Shown: positions 24,005 through 35,358, counted from the first letter of the stretch. The stretch is 64,000 nucleotides of DNA from Rhabdophis nuchalis (GCA_039707465.1 CM077648.1:76694119-76758118), one strand, 5' to 3'. The notes: generated from the sequence alone by a model not told the origin. A program made the numbers and translations.

Positions 24005-24620
24005 CTAATTTTTTTTATACTCAGTGTCCAATGCATCCTGCTGTAATGTCCAATCATAGACACTCAGCATTGATGGATTCCAGTTGCCCTGATGCCGTTT
24101 TCCCATTGTGCCAATATCCTGGTGAAAACTTTCACCATGTTCATCACTGTCTCCACCTAAATTTTCAGGAAAGAAGTTTAAGCATGAATCCAAAAAATAA
24201 ATCTTCACTGACATGTTACACTTCATGATTTTGTATGCTATAAGAGTTTGTCAACCAGCTGAATGTAGTATGGAGCTCTTGCAGTTACGAAGAAAATTCT
24301 CAATGAGAATTTCCTGGTTATTTACTCTGGCCTCACTAGCAGATTTTAGAATTGCTTTTTATTGATAATGTGTTATACCAAAGGTTCCCAAACTTGGCAA
24401 CTTTAAGACTTGTGGACTTCAACTCCTAGAAGCTGGAGAATTCTGGGAGTTGAAGTCCACAAGTCTTAAAGTTGTCGAGTTTGGGAACCTCTGTGTTATA
24501 CCAACAAAAATGCCTTCAAAAATATCTTTGTCATGTCAAAAGTGATCCATATATCATGTTTTTCTATCAAAAAATTGTTTTGGAGCAGCCATTTGTTTAA
24601 ATGCATGGCTGTCCCATGTA
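24005..24620 (-). pseudogene. Fossil ORF of a repetitive transposon-like protein, split by a hAT MITE
   Basis: The minus-strand frame (24005-24226) reads CNMSVKIYFLDSCLNFFPENL, then DEHGESFHQDIGTMGKRHQG and NWNPSMLSVYDWTL. The pattern NMSLKIHFLHSHLDFFPEN...DEHGERFHQDI...MLADYCWTL is one I associate with multicopy uncharacterised, probably transposon-encoded proteins in many animals. Upstream codons (RVNNQEILIENFLRNCKSS) continue to about 24350, with a stop between, and may resume right of the MITE at 24379-24493. No start codon or promoter is evident. The function of the family is unknown to me. Confidence 0.55.
24379..24493. mobile_element. Palindromic hAT MITE, subfamily c
   Basis: 115-bp hairpin with mutated left tip (CAAAGGTTCCC) and right end GGGAACCTCTG. 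The 8-bp duplication tgttatac is perfect (24371-24378 and 24494-24501). Confidence 0.9.
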
Positions 24621-25394
24621 ACAACAGTACTTAGTATATCCAAGCTGTATCACAAGCAGTAGAGCCACTACTTTTAGATCTCCACAGTTAATCTAGTTGT
24701 ACTTGGTGTGTTGGATGTGCTTCAACAACAGATCCATGTTTTCATAGGTTTCTTTCATGTGTGCAACATGGCTATGAAGAGTGTACATTGACATTATGTA
24801 AAAACAGAAGATGTCTATAAAACATTAAGGGATAGGTTAGATTACAGATTATTTTGTACTTAGCAACCAAAAATCTATAAAATACAATCAAAAGTGTTCA
24901 GGAAATAAAATCTTTGTTGTCCAATTATATTTAACTAAGCTTTAATTAGGATGAACAAGGTTAGGCAGGCAACCTTTAGCCTATACTTATTTTTCTCTGT
25001 ATAACTAGAAAAAGATAAACGCAGCAAGAAGACTATTTAAAATGCAGAAGTTGGCCCACTGTGGATCATACTGATGCCAAGCATCTGCTTTTAGTATAAC
25101 AGGCTGTAATAAAATTGGCACTTCCAAAAATAAGGAAAATAGTGGTAAAACAGCCATTTCTGTTAAGTGATATTTCCTTTTCAAAATGTTATTCATTTAC
25201 ATTTACACTCGGCACCAGTTACCATAATTCACAACATCCTGTTTTCAAGGTTGCATGCTTTCATAAATTTCAGCATTTTTCTGTCCATTTCAACAAAGTT
25301 GCATATAGTTTTTGTTCTAAGCAGAAGTATTCTATATTAGAAATATTAAGAAAATGCATACTGCTGCTACAAGATAAAACTCTCATGTAACTCT
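24621..25394. other. Intronic sequence, nothing recognised
   Basis: AT-rich without an identifiable element. Confidence 0.4.
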
Positions 25395-25544
25395 CATTGG
25401 GGTTTTTATTGTGCATTTTAGAGCAGGCTTAGTATTTAATTTATTTTTAGCATAGGTATTTATATTGATGTTTTTATTATTGTTTTTTATCATTGCCTGT
25501 TCACCGCCCTGAGTCCCATAAGGGAGAAAGGGCGGTATACAAAT

Positions 25545-25597
<53 letters not shown>

Positions 25598-25620
25598 CAA
25601 CAACAACAACAACAACAACA
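25395..25620 (+). mobile_element. L2/L3-like LINE 3' UTR ending in (AAT)n(AAC)n
   Basis: The UTR signature CACCGCCCTGAGTCCCATAA and GGGCGGTATACAAATT runs directly into about 16 AAT and 9 AAC units (about 25545-25620), so the microsatellite grew from the element's own tail. Confidence 0.85.
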
Positions 25621-26224
25621 CTCCTGTTGGAATATCTGCTACAGCAAGTTAAACTTGAGAAAGTTCTGAGATGCATTTTTCTACAGTCATGTCCAAAACA
25701 TTTGTCTGACTCTGCCTTCATATTTATTTATTTTCATTAAGCAGGCAACTGAACTGGGGCATAATAATTTGAGTTCTCCGAAGACAGACATAACAGTACA
25801 GCTGGCATGTTCTATGAATATTCATCTGATTTTTTAATATTAGATGGGAAATTATATTTTACCCATGTCAAAACATTTTTGTCAAATATGTTGTATAAGT
25901 AGATATGGAACATATACAGTAGATTCAGAAGCTATGTATAATTCTCTTTCTTACCTTGTGAAAGAAAAAATCTTTAACTATGGGCTGTGTCATCTATTCT
26001 CTTTGGAAATAAGAGAGGTTCCCAGAATACTTCTTCAAATACAGTATGCAAAGGGATAACTTAAGAACAATTATGCAATCAATTTAAATACATACAGTAT
26101 GTAAGCAAATTTTAAAAAGTGAAATAGAACAAATGGTCTATTGTATGATTTAATTTCTCTGTGATAGCACAATGAGGATTCTTAGGATATTATTTTTTAC
26201 AGAGATATAACGTATCCACATATA
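25621..26224. other. Intronic sequence, nothing recognised
   Basis: No gene or repeat family identified. Confidence 0.4.
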
Positions 26225-26475
26225 CAAAGATCAGAACTGTGCAAGCTATGGTATTCGCTGCGACACTGTATGGAAGCCAAAGAAGCACATTGACGCCTTT
26301 GAATTTTGGTGCCAAAGATAACTCCTGAGAATACCATGGATACCCAACCTGCTCTTACACCAAAAACTGAAAAATGAATTCATGAGTGTTTTTTTCAGCA
26401 ACCCTGAAAAAAGTCCTGCTTAGATTGCTTGAAAGGGTACATTCTGGCAGATGTGAGAGATGACGTAGAATAAGT
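26225..26475 (+). mobile_element. RTE/Bov-B-like LINE fragment, degenerate
   Basis: Frame-broken codons resemble the C-terminal RTE region: YGSQRS, then DAFEFWCQR followed by LLRIPWI, compared with the usual DAFELWCWRRLLRVPW. Bov-B is abundant in squamates. Stops and frameshifts show it is old. Confidence 0.55.
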
Positions 26476-26570
26476 TGAGTTTGGGGAAATGGCTTACTTA
26501 ATTAAAGAAAACCTAACTTTATCCATTTTTCTTTCTCACCCTACTGCTCATTTAAACAACTGTTCTAGAG

Positions 26571-26710
26571 CAGGGGTCTCCAACCTTTGCAACTTTAAGT
26601 CTGAAGGACTTCAGCTCTCAGAATTCTCCAGCCAGCAAAGCTTTGCTGGCTGGAGAATTCTGAGAGCTGAAGTCCTTCAGACTTAAAGTTGCAAAGGTTG
26701 GAGACTCCTG
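26571..26710. mobile_element. Palindromic hAT MITE, subfamily a
   Basis: 140-bp hairpin with perfect duplication ttctagag (26563-26570 and 26711-26718). Confidence 0.9.
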
Positions 26711-26718
26711 TTCTAGAG

Positions 26719-27697
26719 GATGAAGAGGGAAAAAGGAAAGCAGTGATGGGAATAATTAAAATTTAAAAAACAATTGAAGGTTTGACTGAAATATTCTTTT
26801 TTTCCCTCTCAAACTTTTAATTGGGTTTTCCACAAAAAATAATTGGTGGGAGGTGGGATGATAAATGGGATGATTTGGATATGTGAAGATACAGTACCTT
26901 TCTCTGCATTCTTAAATGGTCTTCTATCACTCTCATTGTATCTTCCTTAGTTATTTTTATTTCCTTTTTTAATGGTCTGGAAAGATTGTTAATTCAATTG
27001 AAGTAAACAACTTTTTTGAGTTCAATATAATTATATTTAATATTATTTTGTAGTTCTCTGTACTTTTAGTACAAGGCAATGAGATTTAAACAGCCTAGAT
27101 ATGCACACAAAATATAAAAATATCTCTTTTAACAACCTACATGAATAAATCAAGGGAGAAATTGTTGGAAAGGTATTTCAAAGGTTAAATAATATTATTT
27201 ATGCAGAAAGAAATCCCCACTCCATGTTAAAATTTAAAAATGAAAAGTTCCTTATTTCACTGTGTACACAAAGCATCACAACTTGAATTTCTCTGTGCCA
27301 CTTTAAAGCTGTTTCTTTGATAACTCCTTTGCTTATATTTCTGTCTAAATGCTAAGCTTGGGCTGCAATGTTTTTCATCTGGATTTCAAAGACATGTCAT
27401 AGTTAATGAGCCTCTTTCAAATCAGACTGTCAGGCTGCAGCTGGCTCTTGGTTCTTGGATACATATTCAGGGCAATTTACCTACAGAAATAGTTATGCTT
27501 TCTCTGTGTTAAAGGTGGATTGGTTTATATTTATTTCTCAGCTTTTAATGCCAGGCGCTAGCTTTGTCAGATAAAAAGAATTGACCTCAACGGCTACATA
27601 GAATATGGTTGTGTTCTGACAGATTACCACAAAACTGATCCCAGGGCATATGGGGCAATTCTGGTTAGTTTTTAATGCACACAAAACAGGTAGGAGA
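26719..27697. other. Intronic sequence, nothing recognised
   Basis: AT-rich. No element or coding signal identified. Confidence 0.4.
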
Positions 27698-28526
27698 TAC
27701 AGTGGTACCTCGGTTCACGAACTTAATTCGTGAACTGACTCTGGTCGCGAACCGAATCGGTTGTGAACCGAGGCACAGTTTCCCATAGGGTTTAATGTAA
27801 ATCCAGTTAATCCGTTCTGATCTTTTTTTTTGGTTTTAATTCTTGAACTGACTCTGGTCGCGAACCGAATCGGTTGTGAACCGAGGCACAGTTTCCCATA
27901 GGGTTTAATGTAAATCCAGTTAATCCGTTCTGATCTTTTTTTTTGGTTTTAATTCTTGAACTGACTCTGGTCGCGAACCAAATTGGTTGTGAACCGAGGC
28001 ACAGTTTCCCATAGGGTTTAATGTAAATTTGGTTAATCCGTTCTGATCTTTCTTTTGGTTTTAATTCTTGAACGGACTCTGGTCGCGAACCGAATTGGTT
28101 GTGAACCGAGGCACAGTTTCCCATAGGGTTTAATGTAAATCCAGTTAATCCGTTCTGATCTTTTTTTTTGGTTTTAATTCTTGAACTGACTCTGGTCGCG
28201 AACCGAATTGGTTGTGAACCGAGGCACAGTTTCCCATAGGGTTTAATGTAAATCTGGTTAATCCGTTCTGATCTTTCTTTTGGTTTTAATTCTTGAACTG
28301 ACTCTGATCGCGAACCAAATTGGTTGTGACCCGAGGCGGAGTTCGTGAACCGAGGCGGAGTTCGTGAACAGAAGCGGAGTTCGAGAACCGGACCATATTT
28401 TTATGAACTTTTCTGTTCGTGAACCGAAGCGGAGTTTGTGAACCGGGGCATATTTTTATGAACTTTTCTGTTCGTGAACCGAGTTGTTCATGAACAGAGG
28501 CGTTCGTGAACCGAGGTACCACTGTA
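27698..28526. mobile_element. Tc1/mariner MITE with internal 113-bp tandem repeats
   Basis: Perfect terminal inverted repeats of about 25 bp (starting TACAGTGGTACCTCGG) are bounded by TA. The interior holds tandem units whose CTGACTCTGG landmark (CGGACTCTGG in one unit) recurs at 27735, 27848, 27961, 28073, 28186 and 28299, a period of 112-113 bp. A shorter repeat based on GTTCGTGAACCGAGGCGGA follows at about 28325-28440. The repetitive minus-strand frame (27807-28124) is a by-product. Confidence 0.88.
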
Positions 28527-29164
28527 TCTAATTCATCTTCAGTCTGATTCACAATCTTTTCCTGAGGTTTCTCTCTCATATTCCAATATGTCATTTGGGT
28601 ATATAGCACACTAAGTAGCAGCCACATTCAACAAGAAAAATGTTCTTTAAATACTGCCAATTCTGAAAGTGTCAAAACATTTTGATTCCAATATTGACAG
28701 GTCCATTCTCAAATCCAAATGTCCTTGCAATCATTTATACTAATTTTGAATAGGTGGCAGAATTACAGAGAGTGGGACAATTAATTATAATAGGATGAGT
28801 CCATAATGGCCAAAACCCATATTCAGAGGTTCAGCTGTGATGGTCTACATCAAACTGAGAACAAAAACCAGTAGGATTCTTATAGATCCCTCTTGGTGCA
28901 ATATTATGAAACTTTTTTTTTATAAACTAGATAGCATGACTGTTGAATTGCTCATCAAATTTGTAGCTGTTGCAAAATTGGAAGGTTTGACCAATACCCA
29001 GGAAGACAAAATGTGGCTATAATCCGGACCACTTTAAAGACTGGGATAAAAAGAAAGCTGGGAAAGAAAAAATGAGATGGAGACAAGTTGGGGAATTCAT
29101 GGCTTCGGAGTATTACTTCACAAGAAAGAACGGTGTAGACATTGACAACAAGATGAATGCTGTC
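28527..29164. other. Intronic sequence, nothing firmly recognised
   Basis: Possibly further degraded LINE sequence leading into the CR1 fragment, but no motif is convincing. Confidence 0.35.
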
Positions 29165-29640
29165 AATGTGAGATAGTTACTGGAAAAGCTAGCACAATTC
29201 TAGGCTGCATAAGAAGTGTTGTATTAAGATGAAGACCTTATTCCCCTCTGCTATGCACTAATAAGACCACACCTTCACTTCTATTTGGTATTTGCTTCTG
29301 GTCACCATAACTTCAAAAGGATTTGCATAAGTTTAGAGGAGCGTGGCAAAAGTGCTGGATGGACTTGGGTGAGAAAAAATTGAATGCTCAGCCTGGAGAA
29401 ACAAAGAAGATATTGATATTCAACTACATAAATCAGTGCCATAGGGAGGAAGCTCAGGAACTACTCTGTATTTTACATTATCACAGAAACTAGGATCAAA
29501 AATAATCAGTAAAAAGTGCAACTATTTAGATTGAATTTAAATATAAGGAAAACTTTCTAACAAAAAAGGTTTGTATAATAATTTAAATAGTCTATCTTGA
29601 CAGATAGTTGTCAAGTCCACAATTTAAATATTGTCAGTTC
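29165..29640 (+). mobile_element. Degenerate CR1-like LINE fragment
   Basis: Ordered matches to a reptile CR1 pattern: TTCTAGGCTGCATAAGAAGT, ATAAGACCACACCTTCACTT, TTCTGGTCACCATAACTTCA and later AAGGAAAACTTTCTAACA. Old and heavily mutated. Confidence 0.5.
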
Positions 29641-30839
29641 AGGATTTTTGTACCATTTCCAGATAATGACTTTCTTTCCTCTACCTTTTAATCAAATTTC
29701 AATTCTCTGCCATTTCACCCACTGATTGTAGTTCTGTAGCTCTTCTATGGTAGTTATATGGAATAGCATATAACTTCTCTTCCTCAAGTCAGCTTTTGCA
29801 ATACTTGTATATTAGTGTTGCATCTCCCCTTGATTTCCTTTTCTCCAGCTAAACATAGCAGGCTCTTTCAATCATCTCTCACTGATTTTGATTTCCAGAC
29901 TCCTGGCTGTTCCTGTCTAGACACAATATGGTTTGCAAATATCCTTTTAAGATATGTTGCCCAAACATGGATGTCCACATAAGGATGCTAAAGGGGAGGA
30001 AGTGACAAAATGTGTGCTATGAAATGATTACAAAAATGCTACCCTTTTGTACTTACGTGACAGTACTGCACAAAAGTACATAATGGGCAGAGCCATTGTG
30101 ACATCGAAACAAATGATTCATTGTCTAGATGTCATTTGATTCATTTCACTCCAGTTAGCTTGTGTAACTAGTGTGTTTTATTCAAAATGCAGACTGAATA
30201 ATGCAAAATACAGTTGCACTATTATTTATTGTAAATGGATATTATTATTCTATTAATGCAGATTACAGAATTTACAATATTCAATACTCCATGTTCTATT
30301 TCCGCTTATATTATTTTCTCTATTATAGCTTGGAATTTCAAAGCTATTTCTCAGTTGGGAAGTACACTATGTAATTAAAACTCTATAGATTATTATAAGG
30401 AACTATACCAAAAAATCAGCTAAATGACCATTGCAATGGAATATTCATGCTACTTCAATCTATCAGTATTTTTCTGATGCTGTTAGGTTCTATAAGGTCA
30501 CTTAGTGCTAAAGCTAAGCTCTTTGAGGGAAAAGGTTACTTTAAAAAGATGATTGTAGATAGTTAATCCTAGTGTTTTTACTTTATAATCACATTTCAAA
30601 GCTATGGACTTTTCTTCTCAAAAAGAAGTCCACAAGTAACAATAAGATGTTGTCAGGCTTATGAGTCATTCAAACAGCTGCATGTGTTATAGAAGGCAAT
30701 GTGACTTGTGATAAAGTAAAACATGAATGCTTTTTAAGGAATGTTTTTCTGTTATGACATCTCTAGTTCCACAGAAATGAATTTGAATTCTTATGTTTTT
30801 ATTCATTTACTGTAGCAAATAGCAACTTTTCCCTGATGA
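29641..30839. other. Intronic sequence, nothing recognised
   Basis: AT-rich without an identifiable element. Confidence 0.4.
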
Positions 30840-31750
30840 AAAGATGGCGGCGCGCTTAGGCGCAGCGGCTTTGAGCTCCTGGTGTCACGGTAGAGTTAGG
30901 CAAAAACTAGTCTATACCCGCAGGGAGTTATTAAGTTATTATTAAAGATTAGATCTTCTAGTCCAGGGGTCTGCAAAGTCGGCTCTTTTAAGACTGGTGG
31001 ACTTCAACTCCCAGAGTTCCCCAGCCAGCATAGCTGGCTGGGGAATTCTGGGAGTTGAAGTTCACCAGTCTTAAAAGAGCCGACTTTGCAGACCCCTATT
31101 CTAGTCGACTCGATATTACCAGCGACTTCCAGCAGTCTCATAATATACCGAGTGACATAGTAAGACTGCCAGGCTCTCCATGGATCGTTGTTTGGCCTAG
31201 GAGGCAGCGAAGAGAGCAGAAGCAGAAGCGGGGATGCAGAGCAGGTTTGCTAGTTCGATTACGGAAGCAGCCTCACGGACCAGCATTACCAAGCATTTCC
31301 TAACCAACTCTAGATCCTTTGTCCACAAAACCGATTAACTAGAGCTATGGATGGCAGCGAATAAGCTCATTCGTGACTGCTGTGTGATGATCATCACAGA
31401 GACCTGGCTTCATCCACTTGTACCAGATGCATCTGTGGAGCTAACTAACCGCACCACACACGCTTTGACAGAAACAACAACTCTGGTAAAAGCAAAGGTG
31501 GAGGACTGTGTATTTACACACATAATAACTGGTGTACTAACAGTAGAGTTGCTTATACACACTGTTCTGCAGACGTGGAATTCTCAACTGTCATTTGTCG
31601 GCCATTTTATTTACCTAGAGAGATTTCTGTTATAGTTATCACTGCTGTCTATATTCCACCTGATGCAAATGTTAGCACAATGCTCAAACCAATTTCATTG
31701 TAATTTTATTACAATGACAATGAAAGATTATTATTATTATTATTATTATG
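30840..31750 (+). mobile_element. Internally deleted LINE (L2/Rex-type): 5' end, endonuclease start and 3' tail
   Basis: It starts with a GC-rich 5' end (AAGATGGCGGCGCGCTTAGG), then codons for a basic region (RQRREQKQKRGCRAGLLVRL) and an APE-type endonuclease start (CCVMIITETWLHPLVPDASVEL). Frame-shifted pieces follow that include a FYLPREISVIVITAVYIPPDAN-like stretch, written here as FYLPREIS and AVYIPPDAN. At about 31685 it jumps to the 3' hairpin end (CATTGTAATTTTATTACAATG stem, split as CATTGTAA and TTACAATG) and an (ATT)n tail. Reverse transcriptase is missing entirely. A hAT MITE sits at 30964-31098. Confidence 0.72.
30964..31098. mobile_element. Palindromic hAT MITE, subfamily b, nested in the LINE 5' region
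   Basis: 135-bp hairpin with perfect duplication ttctagtc (30956-30963 and 31099-31106). The last tip base is mutated (CCCCTA). Confidence 0.9.
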
Positions 31751-32051
31751 AAGTGTATCAGAACCAGAACTTTGCTGTGCCCAGAATTCCATATTCAAAG
31801 TTATTGTATATAATGAATTAGATGGATATTCTCTGCTTCTTGCTGTTCCCATGTGAAATGTACAGCAAGATGAAATTAAAATGGTTATAGAACTGCAAGA
31901 TTTAAAAATAATCTCCATTCCTTGTAAAACACAAGGAACTACATAATTCACACAACTGTTTCCAAACCTGTACAACTACTGACTTAAAGGGCCTGGCCCT
32001 AGGCCAACAGGATTAATACCTTCAATCCCTTCTTTCAAATTTTAGTTCAGA

Positions 32052-32442
32052 TACAGGTAGTCCTTGACTTATGACCACAATGGAGCACAAAATTTCTGTT
32101 GCTAACCAAGTTGTTAAGTGAGTTGTGCCTCATTTTATGATCCTTTCACCACAGATGTTAAGCAAATCACTACAGTCATTAAGCAAATCTGGCTTTCCCC
32201 ATTGACTTTTCTTGTTGGAAGCCGGCTGGGAAGATTACAAATGGTGATCACAGGGCTCCAGGACAATGCAATTGTCGTGAACACATTCGAGTTGCCAAGC
32301 ACCCAAATTTTGATCACATGACCTTGGAGTTCCTGCAATGGATGTAAGTATGAAAAATGGTCATAAATCCTTTTTTTCAGTCCTGATGTAATGTCAAACG
32401 GTCATTAAACCACTGATTGTAAGTCAAGGATTGCCTCTACTA
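32052..32442. mobile_element. Tc1/mariner-type MITE, near full length
   Basis: Inverted ends CAGGTAGTCCTTGACTTA and TAAGTCAAGGATTGCCTC are bounded by TA. Related copies lie at 35110-35358, 61982-62377 and 16048-16200. Non-coding. Confidence 0.8.
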
Positions 32443-32691
32443 AGCATAGCATTAACTAGTATTTTTACAGGACTGTTTCAGGACAGATAAGCTTATTTCA
32501 AATCATTCCACAAATCAAAATGTTCCCGTATAAAGAAAAAGTAGCATATAAGGGACTGCTCCAATCAACCATTTTCTCAGATATGATTACATTATACATG
32601 TTTGCACACCAGAAAGATGTTAAATGCAATATCAAGCAATTTTAGAATGATTTGACCTACAGAGTAATTCTGCGCATGATTATTTGCAGTA

Positions 32692-33192
32692 TGTTAGGAT
32701 ATTCAGCCTTATATTGGGTTGACAATATATATGAGCCTGTGTTCTTAAGGAGTTATGTAGCTTTAAGAACTGTGTTAAATTCTGATTGGCTGTGCTTCTC
32801 AGCTCTACCATAAAGGAAGCTCAGGAACACAGTCCATCCCCTTGTACGACCACTGAGTCCTGTGTTTACTGATTGCTGCTGGAGTTGAAGATTAAAGACT
32901 GAAGAAGTATTTGTTTTGCATCACTGTAAGATAACTCTGTATTTGGTGAAGGACTGTTATTATTTTGAGAAGTTAGTATCACTGGTCGGAAGAAGTATTT
33001 TAGTTGCTATAAAGTAAAGACTATTTATTTTCTTACTATCCCGGTTTTAGAGTGAGTTTGTGGTTAAAGCAACATATCTCTTTACTGTCTGGTGTATTAC
33101 ACTATTCCGCATTTATTAATTTAATTTAATTTAATTATTAGACTTATAAACCGCCCCCTCTCCCCGAAGGGACTCGGGGTTATTTCCTAACA
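32692..33192 (+). mobile_element. Solo or truncated LTR-like element
   Basis: The segment opens TGTTAGG and closes CCTAACA, a 7-bp inverted terminal repeat in the TG...CA form typical of LTRs. It contains CTATAAAGTAAAG, a possible promoter or polyadenylation region. It is followed at once by CTGGTTACGGGACC, which could be a primer-binding-site remnant. About 75 bp of inverted LINE tail (33117-33180) has inserted near its right end. No gag or pol sequence follows, and the family is unknown. Confidence 0.45.
33117..33180 (-). mobile_element. L2/L3-like LINE 3' UTR tip nested in the LTR-like element
   Basis: (AATTT)n tail followed by the complement of the GGGAGAGGGGGCGG block and CCCGAAGGGACTCGGG. 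Only about 65-75 bp. Confidence 0.8.
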
Positions 33193-33588
33193 CTGGTTAC
33201 GGGACCAGAGTTATAACACCTGGTTCTGAACCCAGAGTTGCTAACACAGTATACATTTATGTACTATCCCAAGAGGATAGACCCACCAAAAAATTTTGAA
33301 GTGCAATTTGTATCAAACAAGACAGAATTACTAATAGGATACTATAATGATATCAAGATAACCTAGCTCATTGCTTGCTAGAGTCGCATAATAGTGTTTT
33401 GGTCTGAACCTAAGTGATAAGAGATAAAACGCTGTAGTAGAAATAATATAATTTTGATGTGGATATTAAAAATGGTAGTGAAATATTGTGAAATTAATGG
33501 ATTTCTTCTCTTAATAGAGTATATGCAAACTTGTAATAATTTTAGAATTTCATTAGTGGTAGCTTCATGGGTTCGCATTGACTTAGAC
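33193..33588. other. Intronic sequence, nothing recognised
   Basis: The first 60 bp may belong to the LTR-like element; the remainder is unassigned. Confidence 0.35.
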
Positions 33589-33792
33589 CAGGGGTCTCCA
33601 ACCTTTGCAACTTTAAGTCTGAAGGACTTCAGCTCCTAGAATTCTCCAGGCAGCAAAGCTGTTTTAGGAAATGAAATATATATTTAAAATGTCTCAATTC
33701 TCTTTTTATTGTAATTACTGCATTAAGCTGGCTGGAGAAGTCTGGGAGCTGAAGTCCTTCAGACTTAAAGTTGCAAAGGTTGGAGACCTCTG
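33589..33792. mobile_element. Palindromic hAT MITE, subfamily a, with central insertion
   Basis: Both arms are intact, but the loop is replaced by about 70 bp of AT-rich sequence (33660-33726). Perfect duplication acttagac (33581-33588 and 33793-33800) encloses the whole unit. Confidence 0.9.
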
Positions 33793-34259
33793 ACTTAGAC
33801 CACGTGGCATATTTTGGGATGATTTGTTTTAGTTTTCTTCTTTTCACATAATTTCATGCTGCCTTTCATTTCTACGAATAATGTAACTACCATTTACGTT
33901 TCTTGGTATCTATCTATTTAATACATGAATTCTTAAAAGATATTAGAGAATTTTAGAAATCAAATAATCTTAAGAGATATTCTTTTTAAAAAAAAGACAT
34001 ATGAAAGGAAGATGTTCCTGTATTTTTGATCTGTGTCCTTGAAATGGCTCTCCAGATTTTGGTCTTTCTTAAATTGTATGGGATGTGGCTGTTTTAAGAG
34101 GAAAAACCATTCAAAACCACATGGTCTCCAACTATTTCCAAGCAATTCTTTCCTCCCTCAGCAGCCATTCACATCCAATCTCATTACTCAAAAAGATTAC
34201 TTCAGTTTATAAACAGACTTCTCAGAGAAATGCAAAGGTTATGCCTGGCATAGCTGTTT

Positions 34260-34432
34260 TATGGCTGATTTTAGTTGGGTTTTAATTATGTTTTTAGCAC
34301 GGGTCCAAATTTTATTTAATTCAGTTTTAACTACTTGATTGTCTATATATTTTTATATTTTTATTGCTCCTGTGCACCGCCCTGAGTCCAGTCTGGGAGA
34401 GAGGGCGGTATAGAAATACAATAAAGGTTAAG
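34260..34432 (+). mobile_element. L2/L3-like LINE 3' UTR
   Basis: TTTTTAGCACGGG, then GTGCACCGCCCTGAGTCCAG and GAGGGCGGTATAGAAATACA. No coding part. Confidence 0.8.
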
Positions 34433-34705
34433 AAAGATTCTATGGGTGTTGGATGTAATGTATTTAAAACAGGAATAGGAAAAGCCAACTATGATAACTA
34501 GAAAAGTAACAACTGTAACCTTTGTTGACCTCCTGATGCTCCATTCCCAGTTCATTAATTTACCCAAAGTTATTCTCATTTTTATTATTTATGGTTCTTA
34601 GCTATGGTTGCTGCATATTCACTGAACATACATTTATCTTATTATATTCTTTATCTTGTGGTTCATTTGTTAGCTGTCTATTTACTATTACGATACTGTC
34701 TAAAC

Positions 34706-34840
34706 CAGGGGTCTCCAACCTGTGCAACTTTAAGTCTGAAGGACTTCAGCTCCTAGACTTCTCCAGCCAGCTTTGCTGGCTGGAGAATTCTGGGAGCTGA
34801 AGTCCTTCAGACTTAAAGTTGCATAGGTTGGAGACCCCTG
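34706..34840. mobile_element. Palindromic hAT MITE, subfamily a
   Basis: 135-bp hairpin. Flanks gtctaaac and gtaaacta agree only if a 2-bp deletion is allowed in the right copy. Confidence 0.88.
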
Positions 34841-35109
34841 GTAAACTATAATTATTTGTAAATGTCTGTTTTCTACTGTGTACATTAGAATTTTAATAAA
34901 TCCATTTATTAAACCTTCCAATAACTTTTATTACTAAATCATAATTTTATTAATAGTATTAATAACATTGTGTTGTATTCTACTTTGCTTCGTTTTGTTT
35001 TGTTTTCCAGGTTGTATGTGCATCCTTGATTATCTTTTCTTTCATGGAATCATTTTAATCATTTAGATTTTGTATTTATTTTAGAAATCTTAACATGTTT
35101 TTATAATAT

Positions 35110-35358
35110 GGTTGGTAAGTGAATTTGGCTTTCCCATTGACTTTGTCAGAACGTTGCAAAAGGTGATCACATATCCACAGGACCCTGCAATTATTATAAA
35201 TTTGAATCTGTTGCCGAGTGTTTGAATTTTGATCCCATACTATGGGGATGCTACAGTGGTCATAAGTTTACAAAAATGGTCATAAAGTGACTTTTTCAGT
35301 GCTGTTGTAACTTTGAATGGTTACTAAATTAACTGTTTCAAATTGAGGATTACCTGTA
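35110..35358. mobile_element. Partial Tc1/mariner-type MITE
   Basis: It shares TTTCCCATTGACTTTGTCAG, GGTGATCACAT and the right end GAGGATTACCTGTA with the copy at 32052. The left terminus is missing. Confidence 0.7.

Noticed and set aside
25383..25721. 112-codon frame with poly-Val/poly-Ile
   Set aside because: Translation of the (AAT)n(AAC)n tail of a LINE.
27807..28124. Repeated peptide (GNCASVHN..FGSRPESVQELK) suggesting a repeat protein
   Set aside because: It is the translation of 113-bp units inside a MITE, with no independent coding signal.
27735..28411. CRISPR-like array
   Set aside because: Units are contiguous 113-bp tandem repeats without unique spacers, in a vertebrate MITE.
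33629..33847. Recurrent peptide VSNLCNFKSEGLQL in several frames across the window
   Set aside because: It comes from the arms of the hAT palindromes, not from a protein family.
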